Part shown: one piece after another, positions 4,751 through 7,393 of the stretch
Numbering within the stretch: the stretch's first letter is position 1
How the letters are laid out: each line of letters starts with the position of its first letter
Assembly (NCBI GenBank): GCA_013361595.1
Contig: JABFXT010000009.1
Span: 1 to 7,393, forward strand
Length of the DNA: 7,393 bases
Direction: 5' to 3'
Source of the DNA: Nocardia sp.
GTDB lineage: Bacteria; Actinomycetota; Actinomycetes; Mycobacteriales; Mycobacteriaceae
Program-made: the position numbers and the translations under genes
The notes under the pieces: generated by a model
Databases searched by the model: none
The model's input: the letters and a program-made list of their open reading frames with translations, nothing else
Told to the model about the DNA's origin: nothing

Positions 4751-6442
4751 TCAGGAGATCAGATCTTCGTACCGGAACTCGGCGGCCGGTGGCGTGCCCC
4801 GGCGATGAGCGTCGGATTCGCGCTGCTGTAACTCCACCCGGCGGATCTTTCCGGATATCGTCTTGGGCAGATCGAAGAACTCCACTCGCCGTACCTTCAG
4901 GTACGGCGCGAGGTGGTCACGTGCGTACTCCAGGATCGATCGCGCGGTCTGTTCGTCCGCGTTCCAGCCCGCGGCGAGGCCGATATATGCCTTGGGCACG
5001 GACAGACGCGTATCGTCGGGTTGCGGTACCACCGCGGCTTCCACGACCGCCGGATGCTCGATGAGCACGCTCTCCAGTTCGAAGGGCGACACCTTGTAAT
5101 CCGAACACTTGAACACATCGTCGGTGCGCCCGACGAACGTGATGTAGCCGTCGGTATCGCGCCGGGCGATATCGCCGCTGTGGTAGTAACCACCGGCCAT
5201 CACCTGCTCGTTGCGCTCCGGATCTCCCAGATAACCGGTCATCAGGTTCACCGGTGCCGCGGACAGGTCCAGGCATATCTCGCCCTCGTCGGATTCCCGG
5301 CCCGTCACCGGATCCACCAGCACCACGGGCACACCGGGCATGGGCAGGCCCATGGATCCCGGCTTCGGTTTCCGGCCGGGCAGATTACCGATCTGCAGGG
5401 TGGTCTCCGTCTGTCCGAAGCCGTCGCGGATCGTCAGATTCCAGGCCCGCTCCACCTGCCGGATGACATCCGGGTTCAGAGGTTCGCCGGCGCCGACCAC
5501 TTCCCGTAAGCCGTCGGGTCTGGTGCCCAGGTCGGCTTGGATCAGCATGCGCCACACTGTCGGCGGGGCACAGAAGGTGTTGACCCGGGCCCGGCGGAGC
5601 CGGGTCAACAGATCCGCCGGATCGAACCGTGTGTAGTTGTAGACGAACACGGTCGCTTCGGCGATCCACGGCGCGAAGAAACAACTCCACGCGTGCTTGG
5701 CCCAGCCGGGCGAGCTGATGGCGAGGTGTACGTCGCCGAGCCGCACCCCGATCCACGCCGCCGTGGTGAAATGCCCTATCGCGTAGCTCGTCTGAGAATG
5801 CTCGACGAGTTTGGGTCTGCTGGTCGTCCCCGAGGTGAAATACACCAGCATCGGATCGTCCACGGTGGTGACCACTTCGAACGGTCCGGCAGAATCGATC
5901 GAGGCGCTGTCGGTATACGAGTACCAGCCGTCGACCGGGCCGCCCACTGCGATGGGCAGGTAGCGACCCGCCACGCCGCTGAACTTGGCCGTATCGGCGC
6001 TGTTCGCGATCACGCATCGGGCCCCGCCGCGACCGATCCGGTCGCGCAGATCCTCGGTACCGAGGGCCGAGGTGGTCGGTATGACGACCGCACCCAGTTT
6101 CATCACCGCCAGCATCGCCTCCCACAGCTCGACCTGGTTACCGAGCATCAGGAGCACCCGGTCGCCCTTACCGATACCGAGCCGTTCCAGCCAGGTGGCC
6201 ACCCGATCGGAACGGTCGGCCATCTCGCCGAACGTCACCTTCGACTCGGAACCGTCCGGTTCGGTGATCCACAAGGCGAGCCCGGTGTTGCCGCGGGCGA
6301 AGCCGTCGAACCAATCGATCGCCCAATTGAAGCGGCCCGACAGTTCGGGCCAGCGGAACTCCTGCTCTGCCCGCTCGTGGTCGGCGGCGAGAGCGAAGAA
6401 CCGATCCCGCCCACTGCGGTAGATGTCTGCGTTGACCGTCAT
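4751..6442 (-). CDS. acyl-CoA synthetase (AMP-forming), medium-chain/MACS-like
   Basis: A 563-aa cytoplasmic ANL-superfamily enzyme that should activate a carboxylic acid to acyl-AMP and then acyl-CoA using ATP and CoA. The ATP-binding loop is YFTSGTTSRPKLVEHS (201-216), with Ser208 where many relatives have Gly. GWAKHAWSCFFAPWIAEATVF (246-266) and GAGEPLNP (317-324) are typical of acetyl/medium-chain synthetases. GFGQTETT (341-348) is the A5 motif, HSGD (421-424) holds the ribose-binding Asp, and GRTDDVFKCSDYKVSPFELE (438-457) is the hinge/A8 region with Arg439. PKTISGKIRR (526-535) carries the adenylation lysine K532. All core motifs are present, so it should be active. The acid cannot be read from sequence; short/medium-chain fatty or aromatic acids are possible. 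The ATG at 6442 lacks a clear ribosome site. It lies 80 bases downstream of a GAF-LuxR regulator on the same strand, which probably controls it or shares its transcript. Confidence 0.92.
   Translation of the reverse strand: MTVNADIYRSGRDRFFALAADHERAEQEFRWPELSGRFNWAIDWFDGFARGNTGLALWITEPDGSESKVTFGEMADRSDRVATWLERLGIGKGDRVLLMLGNQVELWEAMLAVMKLGAVVIPTTSALGTEDLRDRIGRGGARCVIANSADTAKFSGVAGRYLPIAVGGPVDGWYSYTDSASIDSAGPFEVVTTVDDPMLVYFTSGTTSRPKLVEHSQTSYAIGHFTTAAWIGVRLGDVHLAISSPGWAKHAWSCFFAPWIAEATVFVYNYTRFDPADLLTRLRRARVNTFCAPPTVWRMLIQADLGTRPDGLREVVGAGEPLNPDVIRQVERAWNLTIRDGFGQTETTLQIGNLPGRKPKPGSMGLPMPGVPVVLVDPVTGRESDEGEICLDLSAAPVNLMTGYLGDPERNEQVMAGGYYHSGDIARRDTDGYITFVGRTDDVFKCSDYKVSPFELESVLIEHPAVVEAAVVPQPDDTRLSVPKAYIGLAAGWNADEQTARSILEYARDHLAPYLKVRRVEFFDLPKTISGKIRRVELQQRESDAHRRGTPPAAEFRYEDLIS
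5578..5610. repeat. 11-bp perfect inverted repeat inside the acyl-CoA synthetase gene
   Basis: Arms TGTTGACCCGG (5578-5588) and CCGGGTCAACA (5600-5610) are exact reverse complements around an 11-base loop (GCCCGGCGGAG). The segment encodes LLTRLRRARVNTF (about residues 278-290). It would form a strong hairpin in the mRNA or serve as a protein-binding dyad; no function is known to me. Confidence 0.8.
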
Positions 6443-6457
6443 GGTTTCGATGATTCA

Positions 6458-6511
6458 GGCCGGGCATATCGGCCCACTACCCTCGAAAGAGGGCATTCGT
6501 CCGGCCCGGCC
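6458..6511 (-). promoter_or_regulatory. nested inverted repeats between the LuxR-type and synthetase genes
   Basis: Outer arms GGCCGGGC (6458-6465) and GCCCGGCC (6504-6511) are perfect complements. Between them lies a tight hairpin, CCCTC (6480-6484) and GAGGG (6489-6493), with a 4-base loop (GAAA on the plus strand, TTTC on the minus). A competing pairing of GGGC (6462-6465) with GCCC (6472-6475) would break the outer stem. The element occupies most of the 80-base gap, starting 11 bases after the regulator's stop and ending 15 bases before the synthetase ATG. It could be a terminator, an attenuator or a leader structure; none is proven. Confidence 0.5.
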
Positions 6512-6522
6512 GCGCCGAAGCC

Positions 6523-7393
6523 TCACCGGTCCACCGCGGCCGGAGCCCACGGCCCGCCGGCTTCCCGAAGGAGACCGCGGGAGCGCGCGGCGTGTACCGC
6601 CGCGGTCCGGTTGTGCACTCCCAGCCGGCGCATGGCGCTGCGCAGGTAGGCCTTGACGGTCTCGACTCCCAGTCCCATCGCTTCCGCTGCCGCGCTGTTC
6701 GTCATTCCCACCGCGATGAGGTGCAGCACTTCCAATTCACGCGGGGCCAGTCGAACCGTGGGTCCCGGGCCGGGCTCCGGGACCCCGGTGACTGCGTCGG
6801 TCAACCCGGCGGCAATGCGCTGCAGCCGCGCCCGCAGGACCGGATCCGTGGTGGTTCGCGCGATATCGGCAAGCTCCTCGAGGGCGACGCGGGCCCGGTC
6901 CCCCGGGCGGCGAGCGACCGGTGGTGCGGGAACGGTCAGGAGGGTGCGCAGCTCGCCTTCGACACGTGCCGCGAACGCGCACGCGTACTCCAGCGCCACG
7001 TCACCGATGGGCTGGGCCGAGCGAGTGGCGCCGTAGACGATGCCCGCGACGGTACCGCGTACGCGGATGGGCAGGGCGAACACTCCCGTCAGCCGCTCCC
7101 GATCGACGACACGGTCCATGTAGTCGTGGGTGATCCCGGCCGATGTCGCATAGTTGTCGACGCGGCACGGCGTGCCGAGTGCCAAGGTCTTCCCGCCCAA
7201 TCCACGACCGGACAGCACATCCATTTCGAGGAGGGAATCGCTGATCGTGCCCCTCAGGTGCGAGATCTTCACCTTCGACTGCCCGCGGGTGACGGCACCG
7301 CCGAACACCACCGGCAGACCGGCGCCCTGCTGCAACTGCCGGATGCGCAGGCCCAGAACAGCATCGATCGTCTGCTCCCGAGAATCAACCGTC
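6523..7393 (-). CDS. GAF-domain LuxR-family transcriptional regulator (5' end outside window)
   Basis: The frame is open to the right edge (first complete codon 7392-7390), and I see no ATG or GTG start near the edge, so the gene begins outside. Numbering visible residues from that codon, about 24-152 resembles a GAF sensor domain: GGAVTR, then LSGRGLGGKTLALGTPCRVDNYATSAGITHDY, then GVFALPIRVRGTVAGIVYGATR. A charged helical stretch at about 160-205 links to the LuxR helix-turn-helix at about 215-274 (LAPRELEVLHLIAVGMTNSAAAEAMGLGVETVKAYLRSAMRRLGVHNRTAAV). There is no phospho-receiver domain in the visible part, so it probably senses a small molecule through GAF. It is upstream of the acyl-CoA synthetase on the same strand; a plausible role is control of that gene in response to the acid or its CoA ester (inference). 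Family assignment is firm; ligand and targets are unknown. Confidence 0.9.
   Translation of the reverse strand, partial: TVDSREQTIDAVLGLRIRQLQQGAGLPVVFGGAVTRGQSKVKISHLRGTISDSLLEMDVLSGRGLGGKTLALGTPCRVDNYATSAGITHDYMDRVVDRERLTGVFALPIRVRGTVAGIVYGATRSAQPIGDVALEYACAFAARVEGELRTLLTVPAPPVARRPGDRARVALEELADIARTTTDPVLRARLQRIAAGLTDAVTGVPEPGPGPTVRLAPRELEVLHLIAVGMTNSAAAEAMGLGVETVKAYLRSAMRRLGVHNRTAAVHAARSRGLLREAGGPWAPAAVDR

Noticed and set aside
3715..5064. Long plus-strand open frame (449 codons) over the LysR gene and into the synthetase end
   Set aside because: Arg/Gly/Ala-rich translation without motifs, overlapping two well-supported genes in other frames.
5811..5837. Gly-to-Ser change in the synthetase ATP loop (TSGTTSRPK) as a defect
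   Set aside because: The rest of the loop and all other core motifs are intact, and as far as I recall this Ser is seen in related actinobacterial synthetases.
6052..6065. 14-bp palindrome CCTCGGTACCGAGG in the synthetase gene
   Set aside because: Only 7 independent base pairs with no loop; a palindrome of this size is expected by chance in a window this long.
1..7393. Search for CRISPR, transposon ends, tRNA or phage genes
   Set aside because: No regularly spaced repeats, transposase, integrase, tRNA-like cloverleaf or terminal repeats were seen.

Overview
The window is GC-rich and densely coded. Gene ends overlap or nearly touch, GTG start codons occur, and leaderless starts look likely. 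The gene families (class III cyclase with GAF, CRP-type regulator, YxFxxD secreted protein, GAF-LuxR regulator, actinobacterial acyl-CoA synthetase) fit a high-GC actinomycete of the order Mycobacteriales, most likely Nocardia or a close relative such as Rhodococcus. That placement is inferred from gene content and composition. I see no tRNA, rRNA, CRISPR array, insertion sequence or phage gene.

Left part (1-1814, + strand): the 3' part of a GAF-class III nucleotide cyclase gene, followed with a 4-base overlap by a CRP/FNR-family regulator whose phosphate-binding cassette retains the residues expected for cAMP binding. Together they look like a two-gene source-and-receptor module for a cyclic nucleotide.

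Middle part (1819-4606): a small secreted protein with two YxFxxD motifs (- strand) ends 4 bases from the end of the CRP-type gene. Upstream of it on the same strand is a YeiH-family (putative sulfate/sulfite exporter) membrane protein. A LysR-type regulator is transcribed divergently from the YeiH gene. This is the same arrangement as enterobacterial yeiE-yeiH. The short divergent region carries two inverted repeats about three helical turns apart. A TATGAT box sits in the centre of the second one, seven bases before the likely leaderless ATG of the regulator.

Right part (4607-7393, - strand): a GAF-LuxR regulator, cut by the right edge, precedes an acyl-CoA synthetase of the medium-chain (MACS-like) type. 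The 80-base gap between them carries nested inverted repeats. Downstream, the synthetase converges on the LysR gene across a 144-base gap with two GC-rich hairpins.

No clearly new multi-gene system is visible. The points most worth checking are the cyclase/CRP pair with a Lys-to-Gln change in the cyclase active site, the operator/promoter architecture between LysR and YeiH, and unusually long perfect hairpins inside coding sequence, notably 14 bp in the LysR gene and 11 bp in the synthetase gene.
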